A stretch of DNA of 64,000 nt, taken from NCBI GenBank assembly GCA_934320655.1, contig CAKRFN010000004.1:175140-239139 (forward strand), given 5' to 3'. The notes under the pieces were generated by a model, which had not been told where the DNA came from, ran no database searches, and saw only the letters and a list, made by a program, of their open reading frames with translations. This document shows positions 39,295 through 48,529 of this stretch, one piece after another (position 1 is the first letter of the stretch; each line of letters opens with the position of its first letter). This DNA comes from an uncultured Eubacterium sp. (GTDB taxonomy: Bacteria; Bacillota; Clostridia; Lachnospirales; Lachnospiraceae). The translations under genes and the position numbers were made by a program.

Positions 39295-41127
39295 ATGAGA
39301 ACGACAGAAAAACAATATGCCATGCCAATGAAAATAATGGCAGTATTATTGCTGTGTTTTGGACTGCTGCTTGGCTGGATGGCGCTTGGCGCATCACCTG
39401 CGGCGGCTGCCGATACCAGCGATATTATGTTGAATGGACATGCACTCGAAACTGAAACCTCAGTAAAGGGTGGCTATACGGATTCCAATGATGTAGGATT
39501 TATCTTTTATTATCAGGTCTATGGCGATGCAAGCAATTATGAGGTGGCGATCAGCGGTTACAGCTATTCCGGAAGCACCGGTGTGGAGCTGAGGCTGCCG
39601 ACACAGATTCAGGAGGAAGGTCAGACACAGGCATATACCGTCGTCGGCGTAAACGGTGACGTATTTGCGAATTGTCCGTACATTTCTGGTGTGACGTTCG
39701 GATCGACTTACCGATTTGTCGGAGCGGAGGCATTTATGGGCTGTCCGCTGACGACGATCAGTTTTAATCATAACGGTGCGATGCGCACGCTCAATGACCG
39801 TGCATTTTACCGGTGCAAGCAGCTGGTGAATGTGACGATTCCGGCGAGTGTGACCTCGATCGGAACCGGTGTGTTTGCGGATTGTACCGCACTAAACGCG
39901 ATCACTGTAGTAAACGGTAATCAGAAATATTGCGCGATCGGCGGCGTATTGTATACAATGAGCAAGGATGTGCTCGTCCAGTGGCCGGCAGCACTGACAG
40001 TTGGAAATTCGATCGATGGCAGTTGTACGATCGGTTCTGCCGAGTGCCCTGTGCGAGTGATCGGTGACAAGGCATTTGAGGGTTGTATTTATCTGAATAA
40101 GATCACGGATATGTACGAGACCGTGGCGACGATCGGTGAGCAGGCATTTTATAATTGCAGCAATCTCTACGAGGTAAAGATCCCGTCGACGGTCGTGACG
40201 ATCGGCAGGCAGGCGTTTTACGGATGCGCGGCAGGACTGACCATCAAGTGTGACAAGAATTCAGCTGCCGAGAATTATGCGAAAAACAACGGAATCTCAA
40301 CCAGTGTGACATGCAGGGTTCGTTTTTATGACGGATCATCACTGGTCAAGACCGAGGAAGTCACCGCGGGCGGCTCGGCGAGTGCTCCGGTATTGAATGA
40401 GCGCAGCGGTTACACGCTCACATGGGATAAAGATTATACGAACGTCCAGCAGAATCTGGATGTGTACGCTTCATGGAAACAGAATTTTACGGTTACCTTC
40501 AAGGATGCATACAGCGGACAGGTGACAGAGGTGACGTCTTATTACGGCGGTACGGCGACTCCGCCGGTATGGACGCGCACAGGCTACAAGCTCGGCTGGG
40601 ACACGACGGCATACACGTATGTGACGAAAAATCTCACGGTCAATGCGGTGTGGCTCGTGTCGATGACGGATACACCGATCACAGAGGATGCACCTGCGCT
40701 CGGCGATACCCGTACGATTAACTATATCACTTATCAGGTGATTAAGACCACCGCTTCAGACCCGCGTGTGTGTGCGGTCGGCTGCACGAAGCAGACCTTG
40801 ACAACGCTTACGATTCCGGATAGGATTACTTTTGGAGGCGTGAGTTATCGTGTGACCAGAATCGGTAAAAATGCATTCCGGGATATGCCAAAGCTGAATA
40901 CGCTGACAATGGGAAAAAATGTGATGAAGATTGAGCGGGCAGCATTTTATAATTGCCCGAAGCTCAAAACGATCACGGTCAGCAGTAAAAAGATCACAAG
41001 CATCGGAGAAAAGGCTTTCAGCAAAATTTATGTGAAAGCAAAGGTCAATGTGCCGAATTCGAGTGTGAAGAAGTATAAAAAATACCTTTTGGATGCAGGA
41101 TTAAGCACATACGCAAAGGTTTATTGA
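39295..41127 (+). CDS. Second secreted BspA-type leucine-rich repeat protein
   Basis: A 610-residue paralogue of the preceding gene, 22 bases downstream, with AGGAGG 6 bases before ATG. The signal segment (IMAVLLLCFGLLLGWMALGA, ending PAAAAD) is followed by LRR_5 units (DRAFYRCKQLVNVTIPASVT), two B-repeats (VRFYDGSSLVKTEEVTAGGS and VTFKDAYSGQVTEVTSYYGG) and a C-terminal LRR block ending in a Lys-rich tail. The domain order equals that of its neighbour, which indicates tandem duplication. Expressed in one operon with two small membrane proteins. Confidence 0.9.
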   Translation: MRTTEKQYAMPMKIMAVLLLCFGLLLGWMALGASPAAAADTSDIMLNGHALETETSVKGGYTDSNDVGFIFYYQVYGDASNYEVAISGYSYSGSTGVELRLPTQIQEEGQTQAYTVVGVNGDVFANCPYISGVTFGSTYRFVGAEAFMGCPLTTISFNHNGAMRTLNDRAFYRCKQLVNVTIPASVTSIGTGVFADCTALNAITVVNGNQKYCAIGGVLYTMSKDVLVQWPAALTVGNSIDGSCTIGSAECPVRVIGDKAFEGCIYLNKITDMYETVATIGEQAFYNCSNLYEVKIPSTVVTIGRQAFYGCAAGLTIKCDKNSAAENYAKNNGISTSVTCRVRFYDGSSLVKTEEVTAGGSASAPVLNERSGYTLTWDKDYTNVQQNLDVYASWKQNFTVTFKDAYSGQVTEVTSYYGGTATPPVWTRTGYKLGWDTTAYTYVTKNLTVNAVWLVSMTDTPITEDAPALGDTRTINYITYQVIKTTASDPRVCAVGCTKQTLTTLTIPDRITFGGVSYRVTRIGKNAFRDMPKLNTLTMGKNVMKIERAAFYNCPKLKTITVSSKKITSIGEKAFSKIYVKAKVNVPNSSVKKYKKYLLDAGLSTYAKVY

Positions 41128-41152
41128 CGGACCTGAAAAGGAGGCAGACAAA

Positions 41153-41284
41153 ATGAATACGGTATTATTGTTATTTGCAGGAATATTATTGATCGTCATT
41201 ATCGCGGTCGTTGTAGTCGTTTCGGCAGTGTCCGGCGCGACGGCGGCAGTCGTGGCTGATGAGGAAAGTGGAGAGGACGAATAA
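41153..41284 (+). CDS. 43-residue single-span membrane peptide
   Basis: MNTVLLLFAGILLIVIIAVV continues as a hydrophobic helix, then a short acidic tail (DEESGEDE). AAAGGAGG lies 9 bases before ATG. Its stop overlaps the next ATG (TAATG), so translation is coupled to the 41284 gene. Function unknown; it may assist the neighbouring membrane protein. Confidence 0.7.
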   Translation: MNTVLLLFAGILLIVIIAVVVVVSAVSGATAAVVADEESGEDE

Positions 41285-41637
41285 TGGGAAACGAGACAAA
41301 GGATAAGGCACAGAGCAAGCTGGCAAAGCTGCTGCTCGTGAGCTATGCGATGCGCAAAGTGTCCTATATGATTCGTATTCTGGCGGGCGGATATCTGATC
41401 TATCTGATGTATCAGTTGTTTACGGAGTCCGGCGCGAGCGGAGAAGAACTGACCCCGGTTATGATCATTGCGGGAGTCGTTATGATCGTGGCAGGCATCT
41501 ATTTTGTGATCGGCGGCTTATATGCGATCATCAATGGAATTTATGATGAAAATGATCCGGCAAAACTGGACGCGATTGAATCCGAGGATACACCGGATGA
41601 TGAGAAACCGGTAGAAGAATCTGCGACAGAAGAATAG
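41284..41637 (+). CDS. Small two-span membrane protein, acidic tail
   Basis: A 117-residue protein with two hydrophobic helices (MIRILAGGYLIYLMYQLF and VMIIAGVVMIVAGIYFVIGG) and a Glu/Asp-rich C-terminus (IESEDTPDDEKPVEES). I do not recognise the family. It is coupled to the 43-residue peptide and ends the BspA operon before a terminator. It could serve in surface-protein display; this is only context. Confidence 0.7.
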   Translation: MGNETKDKAQSKLAKLLLVSYAMRKVSYMIRILAGGYLIYLMYQLFTESGASGEELTPVMIIAGVVMIVAGIYFVIGGLYAIINGIYDENDPAKLDAIESEDTPDDEKPVEESATEE

Positions 41638-41660
41638 AAAAGAATAAAATCGTAACAAAG

Positions 41661-41695
41661 AAAACCGGAGGCATGTCGTATGTCTCCGGTTTTTT
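41661..41695. terminator. Bidirectional terminator
   Basis: AAAACCGGAG and CTCCGGTTTTTT flank a 13-base loop between the BspA operon and convergent cheC. Confidence 0.88.
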
Positions 41696-41716
41696 GCTGA
41701 GCAGGAAGTCCTGATC

Positions 41717-42340
41717 TTAATACGGAACGCCCAGACGTTCAAATAGTTTTTTCAGGGAATCCATCTGTAAAATGAGAATCATGCTGCTCTTGATCTCGGT
41801 GTTTGCGATAAACATGCTCTCGTCGATGTAAATGACCTGCTGGCCGATCGAATCAAAGCGGCTGGCAGCCTTTTGTAATACGTCTTCCACCGTGCCGAGA
41901 TAGTCAATGGGTGGCGTGATGTTGATAAACGTATCTGTGAGTCTGGCAAGTGCATTGGCGTAAGAGGCGGTCGTGATATTGCTCGTCTCTTTGACTGCCG
42001 ACAGATCCATGTCGCTGATGTCAGCGAGAGAATGGATCTCCTTCGGATAAAAGGTATTTACGATCCGTGATGCAAACTCAGGAAGTACGACATGGAGCAT
42101 GACGCCCTCGAGATCCGATTCCAGACCGAGTGCCAGTCCAATGACCTCCAGATCTTTTCCTCCGAGGTACTGGGCTACATTTTCATAGTCGATTACACTG
42201 ATGTTTGGTATTTCGATGTCTACCGGAATATTCAGCATCGCGGAAAGGGAGGTAACAGCATTACCGGAGCCGATATTTCCGACCTCGCGCAGCGCGTCCA
42301 GATGCAGAGCGTTGAGTTCTGAGATATTGTTAAATGCCAT
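41717..42340 (-). CDS. cheC: CheC-type chemotaxis phosphatase
   Basis: A 207-residue CheY-P phosphatase. Both symmetric active helices keep the [DS]xxxExxN motif: DALREVGNIGSGNA near residue 15 and SAVKETSNITTASYANAL near 115. VMLHVVLPEFA and QMDSLKKLFERLG complete the fold. It tunes flagellar motor signalling. No other che or fla gene is in the window, so it is an orphan copy. AGGAGAC precedes ATG 42340. The promoter overlaps that of valS head to head. Confidence 0.93.
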   Translation of the reverse strand: MAFNNISELNALHLDALREVGNIGSGNAVTSLSAMLNIPVDIEIPNISVIDYENVAQYLGGKDLEVIGLALGLESDLEGVMLHVVLPEFASRIVNTFYPKEIHSLADISDMDLSAVKETSNITTASYANALARLTDTFINITPPIDYLGTVEDVLQKAASRFDSIGQQVIYIDESMFIANTEIKSSMILILQMDSLKKLFERLGVPY

Positions 42341-42399
42341 AGCTTTGTCTCCTAATCTGTAAATTGTGAATTCATATGTAAAAATAAGAACTGTTTACT

Positions 42400-42450
42400 A
42401 TTATACATGTGATTTCTGCCCTTGACAACAACAAAAAATGCATTTACCAT
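42400..42450. promoter_or_regulatory. Overlapping divergent promoters of cheC and valS
   Basis: Minus strand: TTGTCA (complement of 42423-42428), 17 bp, TATAAT (complement of 42400-42405). Plus strand: TTGACA (42422-42427), 17 bp, TACCAT (42445-42450). The two -35 boxes occupy the same bases, so polymerase can bind only one at a time. Confidence 0.65.
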
Positions 42451-42497
42451 AGAACTATTGTAATTGCACGAAAACCATTCAAAGGAAGGACATAGAG

Positions 42498-45146
42498 ATG
42501 AGTAAAGAACTTGCCAAAACTTACGATCCGAAGGGCATAGAGGATCGTCTGTACCAGAAATGGGAAAACAACGGTTATTTTCATGCAGAGGTAGACAGGT
42601 CTAAAAAGCCGTTTACGATCGTGATGCCGCCGCCCAATATCACCGGACAGCTGCATATGGGACATGCACTGGACAATACGATGCAGGATATCCTGATTCG
42701 TTACAAGCGTATGCAGGGCTATAACGCACTTTGGCAGCCCGGCACAGATCACGCATCGATCGCTACGGAGGTCAAGGTCATCCAGTCGCTCAAGGAGCAG
42801 GGCATCAACAAGGCGGATCTGACACGTGAGGAGTTCCTGGAGAAATGCTGGGACTGGCGCGAGGAGTACGGCGGACGTATCGTGAAGCAGCTGCGCAAGC
42901 TCGGCTCATCCGCAGACTGGGAGCGTGAGCGTTTCACGATGGATGAGGGATGCTCACACGCAGTCGAGGAAGTATTTACAAAGTTATATAAAAAGGGATG
43001 GATCTATAAGGGTTCCCGTATCGTCAACTGGTGTCCGGTCTGCAAGACTTCGATTTCGGACGCTGAGGTAGAGCATGAGGAACAGGATGGATTTTTCTGG
43101 CATATCAACTATCCGGTAGTCGGTGAGGAAGGACGTTTCGTAGAGATCGCGACGACCAGACCGGAGACCTTGTTCGGAGATACGGCAGTTGCCGTCAATC
43201 CGGATGACGAGCGCTATCAGGATATCATAGGAAAGATGCTGTTGCTGCCTGCGACCGGACGCGAGATTCCGGTGATCGCGGATGCCTATGTAGACAAGGA
43301 ATTCGGGACCGGATGCGTGAAGATCACACCGGCACATGACCCGAACGATTTTGAGGTCGGAAAGCGTCACAATTTAGAGGAGATCGTTGTCATCAATGAT
43401 GATGCGACGATGAACGAAAAGGCAGGAAAATATGCCGGAATGGATCGCTATGAGTGCCGGAAAGCGCTCGTTGCAGACCTTGAGGAGATGGGACTGCTCG
43501 TAAAGGTCGTACCCCATGCCCATAATGTCGGCACACATGACCGCTGCCATACGACCGTAGAGCCGATGATCAAGCAGCAGTGGTTCGTCAAGATGGACGA
43601 GATGATCAAGCCTGCGGTAGAGGGCGTGAAAAACGGTGAGATCAAGCTGCTGCCGTCCCGTATGGACAAGACTTATTTCAACTGGACAGACAATATCCGC
43701 GACTGGTGTATCAGCCGTCAGCTTTGGTGGGGACACCGGATTCCTGCGTGGTACTGCGATGACTGCGGCGAGATGGTCGTATCCGTAGAGAATCCCGGCG
43801 TATGCCCGAAGTGCGGATGCAAGCATATGACACAGGACCCTGATACACTCGATACATGGTTTTCATCAGCTCTCTGGCCGTTCTCTACGCTGGGCTGGCC
43901 TGAAAAGACCGAAGATCTCGATTATTTCTATCCGAACGATGTGCTCGTGACCGGATACGACATCATTTTCTTCTGGGTTATCCGAATGATCTTTTCGGGA
44001 TATGAGCAGATGGGCAAAGCACCGTTCCACACCGTATTATTCCACGGTCTGGTACGTGATTCGCAGGGTCGCAAGATGAGTAAATCGCTCGGAAACGGTA
44101 TCGATCCGCTCGAAGTCATTGACAAATACGGTGCAGACGCCCTCCGTCTGACACTGATTACCGGCAATGCGCCCGGAAACGACATGCGTTTCTACTGGGA
44201 GCGCGTGGAGGCTTCCCGCAATTTTGCCAATAAAGTATGGAATGCATCGCGCTTTATCATGATGAATCTCGAGGGCATGACTGTCACAGAGCCTTCAGCG
44301 GAGGAACTGCATCCGGCAGACAAGTGGATTCTCTCGAAGGTCAATACGCTGGCAAAGGATGCCACCGAGAATATGGATAAGTTCGAGCTCGGTATCGCGG
44401 TACAGAAGGTCTATGACTTTATCTGGGACGAATTCTGCGACTGGTATATCGAGATCGCAAAGGTGCGTACTTATAAAAAGGACGAAGATCCGGCATCCGC
44501 AAATGCGGCACTCTGGACACTTCAGACCGTGCTGACGAATGCACTCAAGCTGCTGCATCCGTACATGCCGTTTATCACAGAGGAGATCTTCTGCACGCTG
44601 CAGAGCGAGGAAGAGACGATCATGCTCTCAAAATGGCCGGAATACCGCGCAGACTGGAGTTTCCCGGCAGAGGAAGCTGCGATCGAGCACTGCAAGGATC
44701 TGGTCAAGGCAGTACGAAACGTGCGTACACAGATGGATGTACCGCCTTCACGCAAGGCAAAGCTGATCATTGTATCGGAGGATGCTGCTGTGCGTGAGGT
44801 GTTTGAGGCAAACCGCGAGGTATATGTCAATCTGGCATTCACGAGTGAGATCTGTGTGCAGGCGGACAAGAGCGGTGTCGGTGAGGATGCGGTATCTGCC
44901 GTTATTCCGGACGCGGTTGTTTATCTGCCGCTTGAGGATCTGGTTGATTTTGAGAAGGAAAAGGAGCGTCTGCTCAAGGAAAAAGACCGTCTGGAGAAGG
45001 AGCTGGAGCGTTCACGCAAGATGCTCGGAAACGAGAAGTTCGTGAGCAAGGCACCGGCAGCCAAGATTCAGGAGGAGAAGGACAAGCAGGCAAAATATGA
45101 GCAGATGATGGCTCAGGTGCTGCAGCGTCTCGAGCAGATGGCATAG
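42498..45146 (+). CDS. valS: Valyl-tRNA synthetase
   Basis: An 882-residue class I enzyme that charges tRNA-Val. The HIGH motif is PPNITGQLHMGHA (HMGH at 53-56), the editing domain contains TTRPETLFGDTAVAVNPDD, KMSKS appears as GRKMSKSLGNGIDP near residue 526, and a C-terminal coiled coil (EKERLLKEKDRLEKELER) ends the protein. A zinc-ribbon-like CDDCGEMV/CPKCGCKH lies near 415-435. AAAGGAAGG precedes ATG. No T-box leader is visible upstream, which is notable because valS is often T-box controlled in Firmicutes. Confidence 0.97.
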   Translation: MSKELAKTYDPKGIEDRLYQKWENNGYFHAEVDRSKKPFTIVMPPPNITGQLHMGHALDNTMQDILIRYKRMQGYNALWQPGTDHASIATEVKVIQSLKEQGINKADLTREEFLEKCWDWREEYGGRIVKQLRKLGSSADWERERFTMDEGCSHAVEEVFTKLYKKGWIYKGSRIVNWCPVCKTSISDAEVEHEEQDGFFWHINYPVVGEEGRFVEIATTRPETLFGDTAVAVNPDDERYQDIIGKMLLLPATGREIPVIADAYVDKEFGTGCVKITPAHDPNDFEVGKRHNLEEIVVINDDATMNEKAGKYAGMDRYECRKALVADLEEMGLLVKVVPHAHNVGTHDRCHTTVEPMIKQQWFVKMDEMIKPAVEGVKNGEIKLLPSRMDKTYFNWTDNIRDWCISRQLWWGHRIPAWYCDDCGEMVVSVENPGVCPKCGCKHMTQDPDTLDTWFSSALWPFSTLGWPEKTEDLDYFYPNDVLVTGYDIIFFWVIRMIFSGYEQMGKAPFHTVLFHGLVRDSQGRKMSKSLGNGIDPLEVIDKYGADALRLTLITGNAPGNDMRFYWERVEASRNFANKVWNASRFIMMNLEGMTVTEPSAEELHPADKWILSKVNTLAKDATENMDKFELGIAVQKVYDFIWDEFCDWYIEIAKVRTYKKDEDPASANAALWTLQTVLTNALKLLHPYMPFITEEIFCTLQSEEETIMLSKWPEYRADWSFPAEEAAIEHCKDLVKAVRNVRTQMDVPPSRKAKLIIVSEDAAVREVFEANREVYVNLAFTSEICVQADKSGVGEDAVSAVIPDAVVYLPLEDLVDFEKEKERLLKEKDRLEKELERSRKMLGNEKFVSKAPAAKIQEEKDKQAKYEQMMAQVLQRLEQMA

Positions 45147-45203
45147 GGCTGTTGTTCACACAGGAATTGTTTCCATAAAATAGAAAAAAATTGCAAAAGA
45201 AGG

Positions 45204-45248
45204 GCGATTATTGTATACTAGAATAAAGTATATGATAATCGCTTTTTT
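45204..45248 (+). terminator. valS terminator
   Basis: GCGATTAT pairs with ATAATCGC, with an inner TATACT/AGTATA stem, then six T. Confidence 0.85.
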
Positions 45249-45301
45249 GCGTGACAGGAGATTTGCATCGCAAAAATGTTCAGGGAAGGGAGGTGCAGCT
45301 T

Positions 45302-46699
45302 ATGCCATTGCCGATGCCGAGTGTGAGAATTACGGATGATTGTATGGAGGCATATATGACTGTTTATCCGACCGGAACACCGGAAAATTATACGGTGGAA
45401 TATCTGGCGGATATTCTGCACCTGAACCATGTCAAAATCGGGATTATGCAGGAGATGCTGCAGGCGATTGTCAACCAGCACATCTACAATAAAGAGGTGC
45501 TGGTCGCGAAAGGCATGGCGGCACAGCCGGGGCAGGACGGATACTTTGAGTATATGTTTGAGACCGATCTGTCACAAAAGCCGATCGAGAACGAGGACGG
45601 AACAGTAGACTATAAAAATATCAAAATGATCGAGCTTGTCAACGAGGGACAGGTGATTGCGGTTTATCATGCCAGCACTGCCGGAACAAACGGTTATAAC
45701 TTACAGGCGCAGTTCCAGATGGCAAAGCACGGGATCGAACTGCCGCCGCTACGGGGCACCGGTTTTCAGCGGATGGAAGATGGTATTACCTATCAGGCAA
45801 CCGTCAGCGGCAAGATCACGGAGATGAACAACCGTGTGAATATCTTTCCGGTGCATGAGCTGTTCGGAGATGTCGACCTGAGCAGCGGAAATATCGAATT
45901 TAACGGCGATGTGATCATCCATGGAAATGTGCTGGATGGCATGTCAGTCAAGGCGAGTGGAACGGTCACGGTGGATAAGGTTGTAGAATCAGCTTATATT
46001 GAGGGCAGAAAAGGCGTGATCCTGCGCGGCGGAGTGCTCGGCAGAAGTGGTGCGACGATCCGTTCCAAGGGAAATATCGCGGCGCTGTTTTTCGAGTATG
46101 CGGATGTGGAGGCTGCCGGAGACATCGAGGGAGAGTATTTTCTGGACAGCCGCGTGTATGCAGGCGGAAGAATCAATTTATCCGGCAAAAAGGGCTGCAT
46201 CGTAGGCGGCAAAACACATGCGGTACGTGGTATCGATGCTTACGAGGTGGGAAATGTCGCCGGGGCAAACACGGAGGTTTCCGTTGGCGTGAGTCAGGGG
46301 GCGATCGGAGAGCTGGCGACACTTGAGCGTCTGTTAAAGGATGAGGAAGGTCAGTTACAGCGTATTGAGGAAGGACTTGTGCAGTTTGAGACGATCATGC
46401 GCGAGAAGGGCTGTTCGTTCAGGGACGATCCGAGGCGTATGTCGCTGGTCAAAGAGAAGATCCGCCTGAGTGCGCAGATTGCGGGAAAAAGAGAACAGCT
46501 GTCAACGTTCGAGAAAATGCGTGAAGTGTCCGGCAATGCGAGTGTGAAGGTTGTACGGGCAGTTTATCCGGGAACCCGTGTCTGTGTGGATGAACAGTAT
46601 GTACAGGTTCAGGAATTCCAGAAAGCCGTAGAGTTCAAAAAATATATGGGATCGATCGGTATGTTTAATATGGGATATACAGTCAGAAGCGACAGTTGA
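45302..46699 (+). CDS. FapA-domain (DUF342) protein
   Basis: A 465-residue protein. PLPMPSVRITDDCMEAYMTV opens the N-terminal part; the FapA beta-helix follows (GDVDLSSGNIEFNGDVIIHG, GTVTVDKVVESAYIEGRKGV, GRSGATIRSKGNIAALFFEYADVEAAG written here in parts), then a coiled coil (ERLLKDEEGQLQRIEEGL) and a final small strand region. FapA/DUF342 proteins have been linked to flagellar assembly and polymer localisation in Gram-negatives; the role here is unknown. ATG 45302 follows GGGAGG by 8 bases. Confidence 0.85.
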   Translation: MPLPMPSVRITDDCMEAYMTVYPTGTPENYTVEYLADILHLNHVKIGIMQEMLQAIVNQHIYNKEVLVAKGMAAQPGQDGYFEYMFETDLSQKPIENEDGTVDYKNIKMIELVNEGQVIAVYHASTAGTNGYNLQAQFQMAKHGIELPPLRGTGFQRMEDGITYQATVSGKITEMNNRVNIFPVHELFGDVDLSSGNIEFNGDVIIHGNVLDGMSVKASGTVTVDKVVESAYIEGRKGVILRGGVLGRSGATIRSKGNIAALFFEYADVEAAGDIEGEYFLDSRVYAGGRINLSGKKGCIVGGKTHAVRGIDAYEVGNVAGANTEVSVGVSQGAIGELATLERLLKDEEGQLQRIEEGLVQFETIMREKGCSFRDDPRRMSLVKEKIRLSAQIAGKREQLSTFEKMREVSGNASVKVVRAVYPGTRVCVDEQYVQVQEFQKAVEFKKYMGSIGMFNMGYTVRSDS

Positions 46700-46708
46700 C
46701 CGCAGAAT

Positions 46709-46741
46709 GTTATCGGAATGGGGTACGGGTGAGCAGTAACC
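46709..46741 (+). repeat. Short palindromic dispersed repeat, copy 3 (diverged)
   Basis: GTTA...GGGTACGGGTGAGCAGTAACC resembles the copy at 25566-25593, but the left arm is partly lost. Confidence 0.55.
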
Positions 46742-46813
46742 GCAAAATGTCAAAATATGTGGAATGATGCGATGAAAAAATAGAATTTATATGGGAATGC
46801 ACTTGCAAGGAAG

Positions 46814-46857
46814 TGTCACTCTGGTATATGATAGTTGCGAACCGGAGTGACATTTTT
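46814..46857 (+). terminator. Hairpin with T-run
   Basis: TGTCACTCTGGT pairs with ACCGGAGTGACA (one G-T pair), then ATTTTT, between the FapA gene and the next small gene; it can act as the FapA terminator. Confidence 0.75.
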
Positions 46858-46908
46858 ACGTTTCTCGTTGACAGGAAAATCGTTTGGAACGGTCGGATGG
46901 AGGAAATT

Positions 46909-47049
46909 ATGATAGATTTTGAAGAAGAATTAAAACATTTTCAGCCGAGTGAAGAGATTGAGGATGCAGAGGCTGCGATTTACGAGCATGACATTACGGA
47001 CATGACGGATATTATGCAGCAGATGATGAGTGAGCTGAAGAGGAAATAA
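46909..47049 (+). CDS. 46-residue acidic small protein
   Basis: MIDFEEELKHFQPSEEIEDA, then AAIYEHDITDMTDIMQQMMSELKRK: an acidic helical peptide of unknown function. ATG 46909 has GGAGG 7 bases upstream; an earlier ATG at 46813 would run through the terminator hairpin. It ends one base before the zinc-ribbon/TPR gene, so the two are cotranscribed and may interact. Confidence 0.75.
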   Translation: MIDFEEELKHFQPSEEIEDAEAAIYEHDITDMTDIMQQMMSELKRK

Positions 47050-47050
47050 A

Positions 47051-48436
47051 ATGGAATGTTATAATTGTGGAATTATATTGGGTAAGGAGCGCGTCTGCCC
47101 GAACTGTGGCGTGGATCTTCGTATGTACCGCAAATTTGTGGGTATTTCGAATTATTTGTATAATACGGCGCTGGCGAAAGCAAAAGAGCGGGATCTCTCA
47201 GGGGCGGTTGCAGACCTGCGTCTGAGTCTGCAGTACAATAAAGTCAATACGAACGCCAGAAATCTGCTGGGACTGATCTACTATGAGATGGGTGAGGGTG
47301 TGGCGGCTGTCCGTGAGTGGCTGATCAGCAAAGGATACCAGAACGAGGAAAACCGGGCATCCGAGTATCTCGAAAAGACGAAAAAAGATCCGGCGGAAAA
47401 GGAAAAGATCAATCAGCTGGCGCGCAAATACAATCAGGTTGTCGCCTATTGCAGACAGGACAGTCTCGATCTGGCAGTGATCCAGCTCAAGAAAATCATG
47501 AGTGGTAATGCCAATTTTGTCCGGGGATGGCAGCTTCTGGCACTGATCTATATTCAAAATGGAGAACTGGAGCTGGCACGCAAGGCGCTGCGCAAGGCGG
47601 AGGCAGTCGATGCCGGCAGTGCGCTGACGGCGCGTTATCATAAAGAGATTTCCCTGCTCGCGCATCAGGGAGCGGGAAAAAAGGCGAAAAAAGCGCAGGC
47701 GGTCGCTTATCAGAACGGCAATGACACGATCATCCAGCCAAAGCTGCGGGCAGACATCGGGTTCTGGGGAATGGCAGCCAATCTGCTCATCGGTGTGGCA
47801 GTCGGCGTTGCGATCACGTGGTATCTGGTCGTGCCGGGTGTGCGCAAGCAGGCGGTGAGTGATGCGAGTGTGGCAGTCACAGAGGCGAATAATACGATCT
47901 CGGACAAAAATCAGACGATCAAGGCGCTGGAGGAACAGGTTGATGCGCTCAGCGGCGATGTGGAGACGGCGCAGGCGGATATGAAAGACCGGGATGCGGC
48001 TGTTTCTGCCAGTGAAGCGCTGTTGACGGCATATGATGCGTACATCAATGAGAATATCGAGCTGGCTGGTGACACGTTGGAGGGCATCGATGAGAAACTG
48101 CTCTCTGACAACGGCAGAAAGATCATCAAAACACTGCGGGAGCAGGTCAACCAGCAGTACCTCACGAAAGCATACGAGGCGGGTATGCAGGCGTATAACA
48201 GCTACAACAATGAGGAGGCGATCACGCAGCTCTCCAAGGTCGTAGCGATGGATGAGGGCTATGATGACGGAAATGCACTGTACAATCTGGCACAGGCATA
48301 CCGCAAGGTGGAGGACTGGCAGAATGCGATCGACACCTACTCAAAGGTTGTCACACTGTTCCCGAACACCAGTCTCGCCTACAATGCGAGCCGTTATGTG
48401 ACGCAGATTGAGCCGTTGCTTGAGAATGAGAATTAA
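47051..48436 (+). CDS. Zinc-ribbon / TPR membrane protein
   Basis: A 461-residue protein. It starts with a zinc ribbon (MECYNCGIIL, VCPNCGVDL; Cys at 3, 6, 17, 20). TPR units occupy about residues 30-210 (AVADLRLSLQYNKVNTNARN). A single membrane helix lies near 236-262 (NLLIGVAVGVAITWYLVVPG), then a coiled coil (TISDKNQTIKALEEQVDALS) and more TPRs at the end (DWQNAIDTYSKVVTLFPNTS). The layout suggests a membrane scaffold with TPR domains on both sides. Function unknown. It precedes the sigma-F operon but has its own terminator. Confidence 0.82.
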   Translation: MECYNCGIILGKERVCPNCGVDLRMYRKFVGISNYLYNTALAKAKERDLSGAVADLRLSLQYNKVNTNARNLLGLIYYEMGEGVAAVREWLISKGYQNEENRASEYLEKTKKDPAEKEKINQLARKYNQVVAYCRQDSLDLAVIQLKKIMSGNANFVRGWQLLALIYIQNGELELARKALRKAEAVDAGSALTARYHKEISLLAHQGAGKKAKKAQAVAYQNGNDTIIQPKLRADIGFWGMAANLLIGVAVGVAITWYLVVPGVRKQAVSDASVAVTEANNTISDKNQTIKALEEQVDALSGDVETAQADMKDRDAAVSASEALLTAYDAYINENIELAGDTLEGIDEKLLSDNGRKIIKTLREQVNQQYLTKAYEAGMQAYNSYNNEEAITQLSKVVAMDEGYDDGNALYNLAQAYRKVEDWQNAIDTYSKVVTLFPNTSLAYNASRYVTQIEPLLENEN

Positions 48437-48462
48437 CAACTGAATCAAACACATATTTATAC

Positions 48463-48499
48463 AAAAGACACAGTATCAAATCGATATTGTGTCTTTTTT
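48463..48499 (+). terminator. Terminator before the sigma-F operon
   Basis: AAAAGACACA and TGTGTCTTTT flank a GTATC/GATAT inner stem, then a T-run. Confidence 0.85.
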
Positions 48500-48529
48500 G
48501 TTTCAAAAAAATCAGAGGAGGATGTAACA

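Noticed and set aside
37500..41000. Tandem DNA repeats or CRISPR-like array in the LRR genes
   Set aside because: The repeated pattern is at protein level (LRR_5 units of about 23 residues) with diverged codons; no identical repeats with unique spacers.
42341..42497. T-box leader before valS
   Set aside because: The leader is too short and lacks the T-box wording and a specifier stem.
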